In this document: positions 1 through 8,349 of the stretch, piece after piece
How positions within the stretch are numbered: position 1 is the first letter of the stretch
Layout of the letters: the number at the start of each line of letters is the position of its first letter
NCBI GenBank assembly: GCA_900617975.1
Contig: UZAE01013893.1
Coordinates: 7,187-18,215 of the forward strand
DNA from: Rodentolepis nana
Lineage: Eukaryota > Platyhelminthes > Cestoda > Cyclophyllidea > Hymenolepididae
Reading direction: 5' to 3'
Length of the DNA: 11,029 bases
Notes under the pieces: generated by a model
The model's database searches: none
The model's input: the letters and a program-made list of their open reading frames with translations, nothing else
Told to the model about the DNA's origin: nothing
Translations under genes and position numbers: made by a program

Positions 1-195
1 CATAACATGCTAAACTGGATAAAAGCATTCATTGGACAAAGATCGTGTAAAGTCAGATATGGAAATGCTCTATCAAAATCCAATCTTCTACAAACAGGCC
101 TTCCACAGGGAGCTGTCACAAGCCGCACTCTTTTCAACGTCTTCATCAATTACTTAACCGAACTGATACAGGCAGTCACAGGCATTAAAAACTAA
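1..195 (+). pseudogene. Non-LTR retrotransposon reverse transcriptase fragment (broken)
   Basis: The frame is open from base 1 and ends at TAA 193-195, so the 5' part lies outside the window. The translation has the RT palm block seen in Jockey/CR1-type LINEs: WIKAFIGQRSCKVRYGNALS, then the GLPQGAVTS box (usual form G-x-PQG-x-x-x-SP) and TLFNVFINYL, where the family normally has an acidic IND-L. The Asp to Tyr change and the absence of a downstream F/Y-ADD catalytic box indicate a dead copy. After the stop, the +1 frame (194-253) reads ILLLFSTARNIPSS, which resembles the sequence around and after the ADD box with a piece missing. This fits a one-base slip in the A5 run at 187-191 plus an internal deletion. 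An intact LINE of this group encodes two ORFs over several kilobases; only about 65 residues remain. The family call is by motif; the exact clade is inference. Confidence 0.85.
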
Positions 196-253
196 TATCC
201 TTTTACTATTCTCCACTGCTAGAAATATTCCCAGCTCTCCTCTATTCCTTTAG

Positions 254-1065
254 TAGTTGGATTTCAAAACGTGATAGGATAATTGTCTATTCTTCCCCGT
301 CCTAAGGCAACAAATATATACGCTATGAAAGCAAATTAAAGGTATAACCTACATGTGGTTATAGCTATTCCAACTTGAAGTCTTTTGTATGTTTAAAAGA
401 CATGCTTCAATGCTGATTCAACTCTGTGAACTTTTTTTCTAAAAGGCCAATTTGAGCGGAAATTATATGTCAAATATAACTGGAAATAAGCCAACTGTCA
501 GTGGGTTAATTAGTTTGAACCTGTTCCCGAAAACATTTGCTCTCCTTTACACATAAACCACACGTCAGTGGGTATGTCCCAAGTAATCGATAGATTCATT
601 ACCCCTTACTCCTTTGATCTTAGGACGGAGGGTGTCTGTTAGAGGTATAACCATTTGTTCAAAATTTTCAAAACAAAGCAATATTTATCGCTTTGTTATT
701 CAGCACAAGCTTAACTTAATTCTCAATGGTACGGTAAGCGGATGGAGAATGTTTAGCCAATGGAAATATACTTGAAGCGTGATATGAGGCGTTAGGTAGA
801 CGGATGGGTTAAAAATCTTGAATAGCTAACCAAAGATTACAAGAGCTGCCATTTTTATTGTAGCTTCAGCTCTTGAATCACATCGGAGTACTAGACAAAT
901 TTAAAATTCAACTTTGGAAAAACAATTCTTAGAGTAACCATTTTTCGTTTAATCTGTATCATATATTTGTAAATAGTTCAATTTCTTGGTTTTGTTTCAT
1001 TTCCGAGGGATGATCATTATTTATAGTTGCTAATTTCTTGCCTAATCTACAAGGGCGTTGAAACT
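254..1065. other. Unannotated AT-rich stretch
   Basis: No convincing coding frame, RNA gene or repeat family member is visible. It may contain the decayed 3' part of the LINE whose RT relic precedes it, but no tail or TSD can be placed. The 10-mer GTCAGTGGGT occurs twice (497-506 and 564-573), which could be chance. An imperfect hairpin sits at 375-410. Confidence 0.5.
375..410. repeat. Imperfect inverted repeat (short hairpin)
   Basis: TTGAA+GTCTTTT (375-386) pairs with AAAAGAC (395-401) and, across a 4-nt bulge (402-405), with TTCAA (406-410). This gives 12 pairs around an 8-nt loop. The stem is shorter than a typical animal pre-miRNA arm, so no function is proposed. Confidence 0.4.
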
Positions 1066-1075
1066 TCAATCGATC
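1066..1075 (+). repeat. Target-site duplication of copy A (left)
   Basis: TCAATCGATC immediately precedes the reversed TTTATTTATTT tail of copy A and is repeated exactly at 1339-1348, just past the head of the element. A 10/10 match at both ends of a homologous unit is strong evidence of retroposition. Confidence 0.85.
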
Positions 1076-1338
1076 GTTTATTTATTTCAAATGGCGGTCT
1101 TTATGACCCTTATCATAAGCCCTTTAGTCAACTTCAGGCTTCACAGAGGGGAGGAACATCAAAGTGAGAACAAGTGGATAGGGGGAACAGAAGAGTGATT
1201 CAAAGATGTTAAAGAGACAGACACAAAGGCGGAGAAAAAGCAAGATTAGTACGGTGGAAGTGGTCGAAATGACATACAGCGGGGTCATGGCAATTTGAAG
1301 TCGGGGTGCACCACGTGGAGGTAAGTCTATCGCACCCC
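1076..1338 (-). mobile_element. SINE-like retroposon copy A (minus strand, internally deleted)
   Basis: On the plus strand it starts with the reverse-complemented (AAAT)n tail (TTTATTTATTTCAAATGGC) and ends with the head, ACCACGTGGAGGTAAGTC followed by TATCGCACCCC. It shares the head, the TCTGTCTC-rich body, the GGGCTTATGATA-like 3' segment and the tail with copies B and D. It is about 263 bp against 328 in B and D. A block of about 55 bp is missing between the GGTGCACC head palindrome and the GACTTCAAA motif, with the junction near 1300-1302. Perfect 10-bp TSDs flank it. A minus-strand open frame inside it (1124-1342) is a chance reading of the repeat: B and D do not keep the frame. Non-coding, mobilised in trans by a LINE, as is known for SINEs; the LINE partner is not identified. 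Confidence 0.85.
1317..1327 (+). promoter_or_regulatory. Strong splice-donor consensus in copy A (strand opposite element sense)
   Basis: GGAG|GTAAGTC matches the metazoan 5' splice-site consensus (AG|GTAAGT). The same 11-mer is present in all five copies that retain the head. Whether it is used in transcripts is unknown. Confidence 0.4.
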
Positions 1339-1348
1339 TCAATCGATC
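1339..1348 (+). repeat. Target-site duplication of copy A (right)
   Basis: TCAATCGATC, identical to 1066-1075. It sets the 5' end of the element sense strand at GGGGTGCGATAG. Confidence 0.85.
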
Positions 1349-1909
1349 ATAACGTTTGCGTTAATCCTATCACCAATTTTAGCACATCATTTTCTCTTAA
1401 TCGTCAGACCCTAAAACACCCCTCCCATTTTTTCTCTCATAAACCTTTCTTGACGCACCGAAGTTGCCCACTGACTTCCTACTAAATCTATTTTCTAGTG
1501 AGATGTTACCTCGAAAGCTCATAGTTCTCGATCATCAAAAGTGTGCGGTAATTAGTCATATTTAGTGGCCTTTCCCCGTAGTTGTGCCTCCCTCATATTA
1601 ACTTCCGACAGATCTCTATCACCCGTCGTGCTTTGGCTCGTCTCTACCCATTTATCTATATATATTTTGTCCTACGTTTCTCATACATCGATCTTGACCA
1701 AACGTTAGCACTCCAGGTTCTTCTCCGTCGACTGCAGCATTGGTGCATCGGTAGAAACGAGATAAGAATATCTTACATCACCGCGCAGTCAATTCTAAGA
1801 AAAAGGCATTTTAATATTTCTTCTGATGTGGAGATTAAGTTTCATAGAAGTAGAAGTTAATAAATAGTTGAATCATTTGAATATTAAAAAGAGTAAATGA
1901 CTGTATATC

Positions 1910-1930
1910 GGGGGTGGGGGAGAATGGAGG
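1910..1930 (+). repeat. G-rich patch
   Basis: Two G5 runs separated by a single T (1910-1914 and 1916-1920), followed by GG pairs at 1926-1927 and 1929-1930. It could form a two-tetrad quadruplex at best. It stands out in AT-rich surroundings. Confidence 0.5.
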
Positions 1931-2277
1931 TGAATAGAACCCCGGATGTGAGAAAATGGAGACCATTTTTGGTACAAAGATCATAGATCAAACGCAAAAA
2001 TGTTAAGTAACATTTGCCACGATAATATATCAAAGTAGAACAACTTTCTTCGATCAAACTGCAAAGATTTATCTACCTCCTGTCGTCTAATAACATTTGC
2101 GATGCTTTCCGCATGACCTCTGTCAGTTTCCAATTTTCGCCCAAGTTCAAAAATGGTTGACCGGACACATTTCAGCATGAAATGGTCACTTGACCGCCAA
2201 ACCTTCTAGTTGACCTTACAATTTGTTTGGGTGGAGGGCTTGCGTCTAAAAATCATGACGTTTTATCAATTTCAACA

Positions 2278-2296
2278 TTTTTTTGGGGGGGGGGGG
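2278..2296 (+). repeat. T7-G12 homopolymer junction
   Basis: A T7 run (2278-2284) passes directly into a G12 run (2285-2296). G12 is a mononucleotide microsatellite, likely length-variable and error-prone in sequencing. Confidence 0.8.
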
Positions 2297-2708
2297 TTGA
2301 CTAGGTGCTGATTGCAGAAAAAAATTTAAAATCTAATTGGGCACTTAGGGTTTTTCGTGTTCAAAATAGGTGGCCTCAATATTCGCTTAAATTCAAACTG
2401 AAATAAATTCACTTTTCTTATTATAATCAAGAGAGCTGCGCTCACTAATGTAGAAAATGAAACTGAATGGTACTTCCTATAGATAATGGGCACGTTTTGA
2501 ATTATAAAAACCGCCTTCTATTTCTCCAACCAATGCAAACGTAAATCTATATTGATTGGTATTCGAAAACGCAGTCCCTAAGCCTTAAAATTGAAAATAG
2601 CTCCTGCTAATAGTGCACTTGAGAGGTTTGATCAGTTGAAATATCTTACTTGAGAAAGTCTATTCAGTGGAAATAAACGAAAGCCAACATTCAATAGAGT
2701 TGTTGAAT

Positions 2709-2754
2709 GGGGGTGAGGGGAGGGGGTGCTTTTCAAGTCACAAATAAGTTGGGG
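2709..2754 (+). repeat. G-rich patch with quadruplex potential
   Basis: Runs G5 (2709-2713), G4 (2717-2720) and G5 (2722-2726) lie close together, with a fourth G4 run at 2751-2754. The last loop is about 24 nt, so a standard quadruplex motif with loops up to 7 nt is not met; only a long-loop form would be possible. Confidence 0.45.
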
Positions 2755-5017
2755 TGAATACTTTCATTTTACATTAAAAAAACTGGTTTTGGCATGCTTT
2801 CTTAGATATATGCATCTAAATGGAAATGCCTTTTGCCAAAAATATTTATTTGGTGCATTTTTCATTCAATAAACGTCACAAATCAGCTCCAATTGAAGTA
2901 ATTGTAATAACTGACTCCAAATGTAAAAATCTGGAAAAGATTAGAGCAACAAATACCTTTTAAAAGAATTAGGTGATTGATTCTTTCGTTGAAAAACTTC
3001 TCACAATTGAAGATACAAGTGCTATTGTCTCTATTCATTTGCCACTAACTCTACGATTAAATTTAATGCTAATACTACCATAAAATTAGCCTTTTTCCAT
3101 CATACAGTGACCTACAGGGCAGACCTTTTAGATTGTTAGAGGAAGTTGATTAATTTTCTTCCAAATTCACCAGACATTCTTCTTTACCAACGAGAGTCAA
3201 TGAAATTTGATCTTAACTCTTTTGTAAGCATATGCTTGGCCGAATTCCAAATTAGCCATATCTTTAGCTACAATTTTAAGTAATAGGTGGTACTACGAGG
3301 GTAGATATCAGACAGGTAAATTTCCATTTTAATTGTGTGTTCCGGAGGCAAAGCAATACCTGACCCGACCGGAATTACAAATGCGTTCATTATAACATTT
3401 CGAATAGCTAATCTGACTTAAATGTGCATACAGGGAGTGGCTTTAGCTCTTGATGTACTTTTATCCACCCAAAATGTCAAAACTCGTAATAAACTGATCG
3501 TCTAAAATTTGCTTCAAATCCAACTTTCCATTATGCTTTAATGATAATTGATGCGCTTCTTGTCACTAGTAGTTAAGTGGAACAATGGCGTGTTCGTAAT
3601 ATATGCCTTTGAAGATTACATTTTTATCATGATTAACTTTTGCAATCTTTCTAAAAACTATCCATTCTGTGTTAAAATGGCACTATTCCTCTGATTCGGT
3701 TCATTATATCGATTTTTCATACAGCCTTAAATTTTATTTGATAGGGCTGGTTGCGAACAATTTCATAGTGTCCAGTCGTCAATTTCATTAATTATGGTTC
3801 GCAATGCAACTCCCCTCTTAAAAGAAACTGGAATTCAGTCATTTTAGTAAGAAAATGTTTTGGTAACCAAAATTAAATTTCTCCTGAAAAGCAAATTTTT
3901 CAAACTGCTCACACAATCCGATTTTTAGATGTGTCTCAGGTACTTATCTGCAGAAAACTCCATGGAGGAGTTCCTTGTATAGAAAGTCTCTCGAAATTGT
4001 TTGGACATCTTAATGGCATAGGAGAAGTAGACGTATAAGCGAATAATGAAACTGTGCGCACAGCAAACATGGTTAGTAATTGAATGCGTTGAACATAACT
4101 TGAAGGAGCATTAATAGCTGATTAGAGTATTAAATTTATGAGTTTGCTTGCTGCAATAAATGGCCTAGTTTATGAATAAAGGCATTAAACTATAACGCAA
4201 TGATGAATTCCAATGCAGTCCTGAGCATATGTGTGGAGAAGTTTTTAAAATGATGCGAAAGTAGGTTTGTACTTACGACACCGAATCCTGTCAACCACTT
4301 ATCCAAGCACTGACATTTAACTAAGTGAATTTGTAAGCTTTAAATTCTGTCAGAAGAGGATTGAAAAGTCAATTCATAACATTAATGATGAAAGTCGATG
4401 TCTGACCCGATTTTCACGTATTCAACGGCAAATAATCTCCATTTGGAATTATTACCTCTCCTATTCTACTGATTTAACGGTTAAAAAGGGCAAATTCTTT
4501 TAATTTTAAATGTTGACGTCAATCCACACATCTTCTTGTCCAAAACTGTAGATTCCAAACGGATAGTGGCTAATTTTGTTGACCAAATGGGTTAAATGCT
4601 GGTGTTTTTATATTTGAAACGCTTTTCATGACAGATAAGTTTGCAGATCTTGTCGAAATGAAATGTAGAAAGTTTGGAAAATAAAGGTGTAATTGACCAA
4701 TCAGTGATTTTAAAATCTTAATCAATTTTAATCCAATCATATTCAACTAACTCGAGAAGAAAATTATTCCATTGTTAAATAAAATTTTAGAGTCAAACAT
4801 GTGCTTGATTGCGGGTTGTCAGAATACTTACAATTCGATTTTCAAATAGCAAGCAGTTTCTAAACATACTTTTGTGTTTTAAACCTTGAAATTACGGTAG
4901 GTTCTCTTCACTGTCTAATTTTTGCAGTCGATGAACTACACATTAAGATTCTCAAGCCAATTAAGGAAAGCAATTTTCAACAATCATTCTAGTAAGAGAA
5001 TTAAATTACATCCCACT

Positions 5018-5027
5018 CCCCCCCCCC
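5018..5027. repeat. C10 homopolymer
   Basis: Ten Cs within a wider pyrimidine tract (about 5011-5035). A simple mononucleotide repeat, with no other feature attached. Confidence 0.8.
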
Positions 5028-5246
5028 TCCAACTCCAATACCAAAGTCCCTAAACTCTGGGGCCAAGGTAAACGAGCACGGTGTCAATCTGACAATGATG
5101 CCACTGCCTACCCATTGTTTAACTATTGTGGGTGGTAACCTGAAGCACACAATAAAATAAACGCTCGGAAATTGTGCCTAAAAGCTTAGAGTTACAAATT
5201 TTCCCACTACTTGTGCCTAATGGCCAATTATGCTAATAACAGAAGT

Positions 5247-5305
5247 TGGTAGCCGCAGAGCTGGAAGGTACCAGTAGGCGATAATCAGGGTATGTGTGGC
5301 TACCA
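5247..5305. repeat. Nested inverted repeats (potential stem-loop)
   Basis: TGGTAGCC (5247-5254) is the exact reverse complement of GGCTACCA (5298-5305). A second stem, CTGG (5261-5264) with CCAG (5271-5274), lies inside the 43-nt loop. The patch is more GC-rich than its surroundings. No known RNA family is recognised. Confidence 0.4.
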
Positions 5306-5326
5306 GGATTTATGCATAAGGGAACT

Positions 5327-5345
5327 TCTCTTTCTTAAAAAGAGA
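5327..5345. repeat. Short perfect hairpin
   Basis: TCTCTTT (5327-5333) pairs with AAAGAGA (5339-5345) around a 5-nt loop, followed shortly by a T5 run. It is AT-rich enough to arise by chance. Confidence 0.35.
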
Positions 5346-5494
5346 TACTTTTTGTCAGTCAGCCGCATCAAGCATATTCGAAGGTTTTAAAACGGGGCCG
5401 AATTTTTGAAGTCAGTGAGTCAGAAAATGGGTGTGCTTAATCGTTGGCGGCTAGTAGGCACCAGCACGTTTTTATTGGACGTCGAAATGCGTTT

Positions 5495-5528
5495 AAAAAA
5501 GCTGATTAGTTAACTAGTCAGCGTTTTT
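5495..5528. repeat. 34-bp near-perfect palindrome
   Basis: The sequence is symmetric about 5511/5512. Fifteen of 17 positions in each arm pair; the exceptions are 5506/5517 (a T-G wobble in RNA) and 5500/5523. The core TAGTTAACTA (5507-5516) is a perfect 10-bp palindrome centred on TTAA, flanked by GCTGA and TCAGC and then by A-rich and T-rich arms. There is no spacer, so it could extrude a cruciform or fold as a hairpin ending in a T run. It lies about 90 bp left of the C/B insertion complex. Origin unknown. Confidence 0.6.
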
Positions 5529-5615
5529 TTGAATGAAAAGTGCGTGATAATGAGTTGTGGATTGGTGGCATCCAAATGGAATGAACCCTTGGGAACGATA
5601 ATCAGCCAAAGAACA

Positions 5616-5622
5616 AATTCAG
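5616..5622 (+). repeat. Possible decayed target-site duplication of copy C (left)
   Basis: AATTCAG here resembles AATTCGG at 6242-6248, just past the head of copy C. Only a short imperfect match remains, which fits C being older than B. Confidence 0.3.
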
Positions 5623-5627
5623 AGCAT

Positions 5628-5665
5628 TCTATTTATATCAATGACAGGCTTTATGATAGATATCA
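5628..5665 (-). mobile_element. SINE-like copy C, tail part (split by copy B)
   Basis: TCTATTTATATCAATGACAG followed by GCTTTATGATAGATATCA matches the reverse-complemented 3' end of the family (TTTATTTCAAATGGCAGG then CGTTTTGATAGTTATCATTAG). The alignment stops at about 5665, where copy B begins in the opposite orientation, and resumes at 6006 after B. Together with 6006-6241 it makes one element of about 274 bp interrupted by B. Confidence 0.75.
5654..5665 (+). repeat. Target-site duplication of copy B (left), inside copy C
   Basis: TGATAGATATCA matches TGGTAGATATCA at 5994-6005 at 11 of 12 bases, with the 9-bp core TAGATATCA identical. Allowing a one-base gap, the match may extend by TAG (5666-5668 against 6007-6009), which would move the element start to about 5669. 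Confidence 0.85.
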
Positions 5666-5993
5666 TAGGGTGTGCGATAGACTTACCTCCACGTGGTGCA
5701 CCCTGGGTAACGTAAACTAATACGGCAAAAAGTCTCTTAATCGACAGTTGGCTTCTGACTTCAAACTACCATGACCCCACTGTATATCGTATTCGACTAC
5801 TTCAACAGTACTCACCTCATCTCTTTTCTGCCTCTGTGTCTGTCTGTCTCGTTTACATCCTTGAAACACTATTCTGCCCCCCTCTCTCGGCTTTTCTTCA
5901 CTTTGATATTTCTTTCCCTTTGTGGAGTCTGAAGTCAGCTACAGGGCTAATGAAAAATATTAAAACGCCTGCCATTCGATACAAATAAATAAA
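5666..5993 (+). mobile_element. SINE-like retroposon copy B, full length, nested in copy C
   Basis: Order along the sense strand: head GGGTGTGCGATAGACTTACC; overlapping palindromes CCACGTGG and GGTGCACC (5690-5702); a block running to ATCGACAG and GACTTCAAAC (about 5703-5767) that copies A, C and E have lost in part; a pyrimidine-rich body with TCTGTCTGTCTC; GGGCTAATGA; CGCCTGCCATTCG; and the tail ACAAATAAATAAA. Its 328-bp length agrees with copy D (329). It is flanked by TSDs made from copy C sequence, so it inserted after C. No conserved ORF: translations of B and D diverge and hold stops. AATAAA hexamers in the tail could act as polyadenylation signals. Known SINEs are Pol III-transcribed and LINE-mobilised; that this family behaves so is inferred from the fixed ends, TSDs and tail. 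Confidence 0.88.
5680..5690 (-). promoter_or_regulatory. Conserved splice-donor consensus in copy B (antisense to element)
   Basis: The minus strand reads GGAG|GTAAGTC. It is identical to the 11-mer in copies A, C, D and E although bases around it vary between copies. Confidence 0.4.
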
Positions 5994-6005
5994 TGGTAGA
6001 TATCA
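5994..6005 (+). repeat. Target-site duplication of copy B (right), start of copy C remainder
   Basis: TGGTAGATATCA, an 11/12 match to 5654-5665. It directly follows the AAATAAATAAA tail of B and leads into CTAGCCCTTTAG, the next stretch of copy C. Confidence 0.85.
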
Positions 6006-6040
6006 CTAGCCCTTTAGTTAATTTCGGATTTCAAAGAGGT

Positions 6041-6056
6041 GGGGGGGGGGGGGGGG
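6041..6056 (+). repeat. G16 homopolymer within copy C
   Basis: Sixteen consecutive Gs at the place where copies A and E have short G4 to G6 runs. It therefore looks like a microsatellite expansion seeded by the retroposon. Long enough for a three-tetrad quadruplex; the length is prone to sequencing error. Confidence 0.85.
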
Positions 6057-6217
6057 AGGAAAGATGGGTGATTCACAGGTGTAAAAGATACTGACACAAA
6101 GGTACTAATAAGGGTGAGTTGACTACTGTGAAAGCGGTCGAACATGAAACAGAGTCCGGTCATGGTAAGTTGAAGTCGGAAGTCAGCTGGCGTTTTATAG
6201 ACCAGGGTGCACCACTG

Positions 6218-6228
6218 GGAGGTAAGTC
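6218..6228 (+). promoter_or_regulatory. Conserved splice-donor consensus in copy C (antisense to element)
   Basis: GGAG|GTAAGTC is retained even though the adjacent E-box palindrome is mutated in this copy. Confidence 0.4.
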
Positions 6229-6241
6229 CATCGCACACCCC

Positions 6242-6248
6242 AATTCGG
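6242..6248 (+). repeat. Possible decayed target-site duplication of copy C (right)
   Basis: AATTCGG, 6 of 7 bases matching 5616-5622. Too short to be sure. Confidence 0.3.
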
Positions 6249-8182
6249 TAAATATTATATATGATTAATGTAAATTTTGAGTTTGAAAAGAAGATGATCT
6301 TAACCTATAACCATTATGACTCTTTGTGGTTTAATTCGCCTAAGTGACGATAAGGGTGGAAATTTTTCATCATCAATGAACAAATCTGGCCACGATTAAT
6401 GCAAAAGAGTAACTGATTTATAACCTGGATATGATGGCACTTGCCTTACCAAATGCTCGACTGCAAATACTTGAAAATAAATGAACCAATCATCATAATG
6501 AATAACCCTCAATCCTATTTATTACAATTTAACCTAGAGCCCAAATCTTGGGGCACCAAGGTTATCGCTTTCTACAGGCCGCATTAATGGGAAGTTCAAA
6601 AATAGCTTAAAATATGGACACTTATACAAAGAGTACATGCACTAAGGAGTTTGATAATTGGATAATACCAAATATGAGTATGTGTCACCAGCGCCCTCCG
6701 TCCTTTGTAATGCTTACCAACTTATACATATCTCTGCCCTAACTATACCTTGCTTAGTGACAAACAAAGAATGCAAAATCAATCAATGCCTTACTCAAAT
6801 CGCATTTCACATGTTTATCGCAATTGTGGTATTCCTCACTTAGCATTGGAGCTAGCCTCTTTTATTCCAATTCCTCTTTCAAATCCTACCACCCCCTCCC
6901 TCTCTTCAATCATTTCTGATTTCCCATTTCTAGTTTTGAAAGAAAAATTTCAATCCCAAATCGATCGAGATATTAACGTATTTTTTTGTTGATTCTTGTT
7001 ACGAATAGATTGAAGGTAAGTTAGAATGCAATAAGGCAAAAACCGAGTCTTTCGTTAGGGATGAAGAATAGGTTTCAACCACAAAGAAGTCGATGCATAA
7101 GCACAGATGTTTTAGTTCCGTTTTTACTTGATTGAACATTCTCATAGATGTATCGAAAAACAAAAACTGAAATAGGCTAACCATATCCAACCCTCACTTC
7201 CTCAATAATTGACTTAACACATTCATTAGGCCGGGTTCCGCTTTGGTACAAGAAAATGAGTGTAGATATACATGTATGCGCTTTATGTCATCTTTGTGTT
7301 CGGCATCTTGTCAAATAAGCGGCATTCACAGAGCTGGAAAAATCAGAAACATGTTTCGGCCATCATTAATTACATACTCCCTCCAAATTTATCTCATATT
7401 TCCATTCCACACCCCGGAAGGGAAATATTGCTGGTCTTTCAAGTGATGGTGATTCCCAAGGTTTCCATGCTGCACAGTTTGTGGTTGTGGTGAATATCGC
7501 GACTCCTGTCAGTTATTTTCATGAATAGATGTCCTCCATAGTCAGAGGCAAGGATCAACTAGATTCACAGTTGGAATTTAAGCGTAATACTTTTTTAGTG
7601 AAATTTAAAATAACTCCCATTTTATCAACAGAAAGTGCTTGAGTGATCTATCCACTTTGCATTCGCAATTTTCCTTCCAAATTAATTGTTATTTACTTCT
7701 TGGAGTTTTCGTCTTGTTTCCTGAAGCAGTTGCTGATTTTACTTTTAATGACACCTGATTCTTCTGTTTTTTTATTACTTATTAATACATTCCATGTTTC
7801 TTTTAACCTATTCGATACAGTTCTGCTGCGAAATGGTGCATTTAATTCTTATATTAATTTGACGAAATCTTTAGATTATCGATTGGAGTAGCCATTCTTT
7901 CTGAATATCATTTGAGTTCACTGGGGGAAAAAATGTTAGCCTCCTTTTGATCCGTCCCAACTTCGGATCCAAAACACCTTGACACCTGACTAGGTTACAT
8001 TAAGTGGTAAAAGAGTACCAGTTTAGTTAACAAGTGATTGCATAAATTTTTTAAATTAGCTCCATTGTTATCTATACACTTTCGTAATCTATACTTCCTC
8101 CTCTGTAAATCCATTCATAGTAGAATTTTTGGGGCTGTCCCAAGCACTGTGAAATTACTCGCTTTCTACACTTCATCTGCAG
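6249..8182. other. Non-coding stretch without supported genes
   Basis: Several open frames of 60 to 82 codons occur (6658-6843, 6750-6992, 7272-7493, 7643-7891). They overlap each other in different frames, carry no recognisable motif and have no convincing paired splice sites. The segment 6843-6960 is pyrimidine-rich. A donor-like GAAG|GTAAGT occurs at 7014-7021 with an acceptor-like AG 7 nt upstream of the junction; alone it does not define an exon. No family repeat copy lies here. Confidence 0.5.
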
Positions 8183-8349
8183 AACTTAATCAGGCGCCTT
8201 TTAGGTACTCTTGGAGTTTCGGAAACAAAGAAAGTCTGAGGGAGATAGGTATTGATTATAAGGAGGATATGGAAGTGTTTCCCATTGAAACTCCCACAAC
8301 AGCTCTTAAGGAATGTGTAGAGGCATTGCCACGATGGAACGAAATTTGA
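8183..8349 (+). other. Candidate 3' terminal coding exon (weak)
   Basis: A good acceptor-like sequence (pyrimidine-rich, ending CATCTGCAG at 8182) leads into an open frame of about 55 codons. It ends at TGA 8347-8349, with AATAAA at 8486-8491 about 140 nt downstream, the spacing of a terminal exon and short 3' UTR. The predicted peptide is hydrophilic and balanced in composition (RYSWSFGNKESLREIG, then IDYKEDMEVFPIETPTTALK and ECVEALPRWNEI), unlike the hydrophobic AT-driven readings elsewhere in the window. The first exon base would be codon position 2. I do not recognise the product and see no upstream exon in the window, so it may be a pseudogene piece or chance. No function is proposed. 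Confidence 0.22.

Larger units (their letters stand above)
1349..5494. other. Long non-coding, AT-rich stretch
   Basis: No gene is supported across about 4.1 kb. Open frames reach at most about 90 codons, lack flanking splice sites or recognisable motifs, and match the length expected by chance. The part at 1560-1860 is somewhat GC-richer and holds a plus-strand open frame (1582-1860) that I could not assign. Bases 2300-5000 show no repeat copy, RNA gene or promoter that I can support, apart from the G/C tracts listed separately. It could be intron, intergenic DNA or decayed transposons. Confidence 0.5.
6006..6241 (-). mobile_element. SINE-like copy C, body and head part
   Basis: It resumes the family sequence exactly where 5628-5665 stops: CTAGCCCTTTAGTTAATTTC, a purine-rich body (on the plus strand) with GTGATTCACAGG and ACTGACACAAAGG, then GTCATGGTAAGTTGAAGTC, and the head CAGGGTGCACCACTGGGAGG followed by TAAGTCCATCGCACACCCC. 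About 25 bp of the internal block between the head and GACTTC is missing relative to B and D, and the CACGTG of the other copies is changed to CACTGGG. The G-rich point of the body has expanded to G16. A minus-strand open frame at 6014-6238 is a fortuitous reading of the repeat. Confidence 0.85.

Noticed and set aside
1317..1327. Conserved GTAAGT motif as part of a spliced-leader RNA gene
   Set aside because: Copies are dispersed, TSD-flanked retroposons with AAAT tails rather than a tandem array; no Sm site follows and the bases before GT do not resemble spliced leaders that I know.
1124..1342. Minus-strand open frame of 72 codons
   Set aside because: Lies almost wholly inside retroposon copy A; equivalent frames in B and D are broken or different, so it is not a conserved protein.
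1741..1795. tRNA-like D-arm (TGGTGCATCGGTAGAA) with a weak B-box-like AGTCAATTC 46 nt on
   Set aside because: The acceptor and D stems do not pair and the B box fails at two core positions; no cloverleaf can be drawn.
2156..2302. Recurring TTGACC/TTGACT words at about 20 to 30-base intervals
   Set aside because: Spacing is irregular and the flanks do not align; not a tandem repeat.
5680..5690. Head sequence ACTTACCT as evidence of a U1 snRNA-derived SINE
   Set aside because: Similarity to the U1 5' end is limited to these 8 bases, which is automatic for the complement of a splice donor; downstream bases do not match U1 stem-loop I.
5529..5720. Plus-strand open frame of 63 codons
   Set aside because: Runs across unique sequence, the tail of copy C and the head of copy B, which are unrelated pieces joined by insertion.
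6014..6238. Minus-strand open frame of 74 codons
   Set aside because: Entirely repeat copy C, including a G16/C16 run read as a proline stretch.
7272..7493. 73-codon ATG frame beginning with a hydrophobic, signal-like segment
   Set aside because: Overlaps another open frame in the same region, has no homologous motif and no gene signals; hydrophobic starts are common in AT-rich chance frames.
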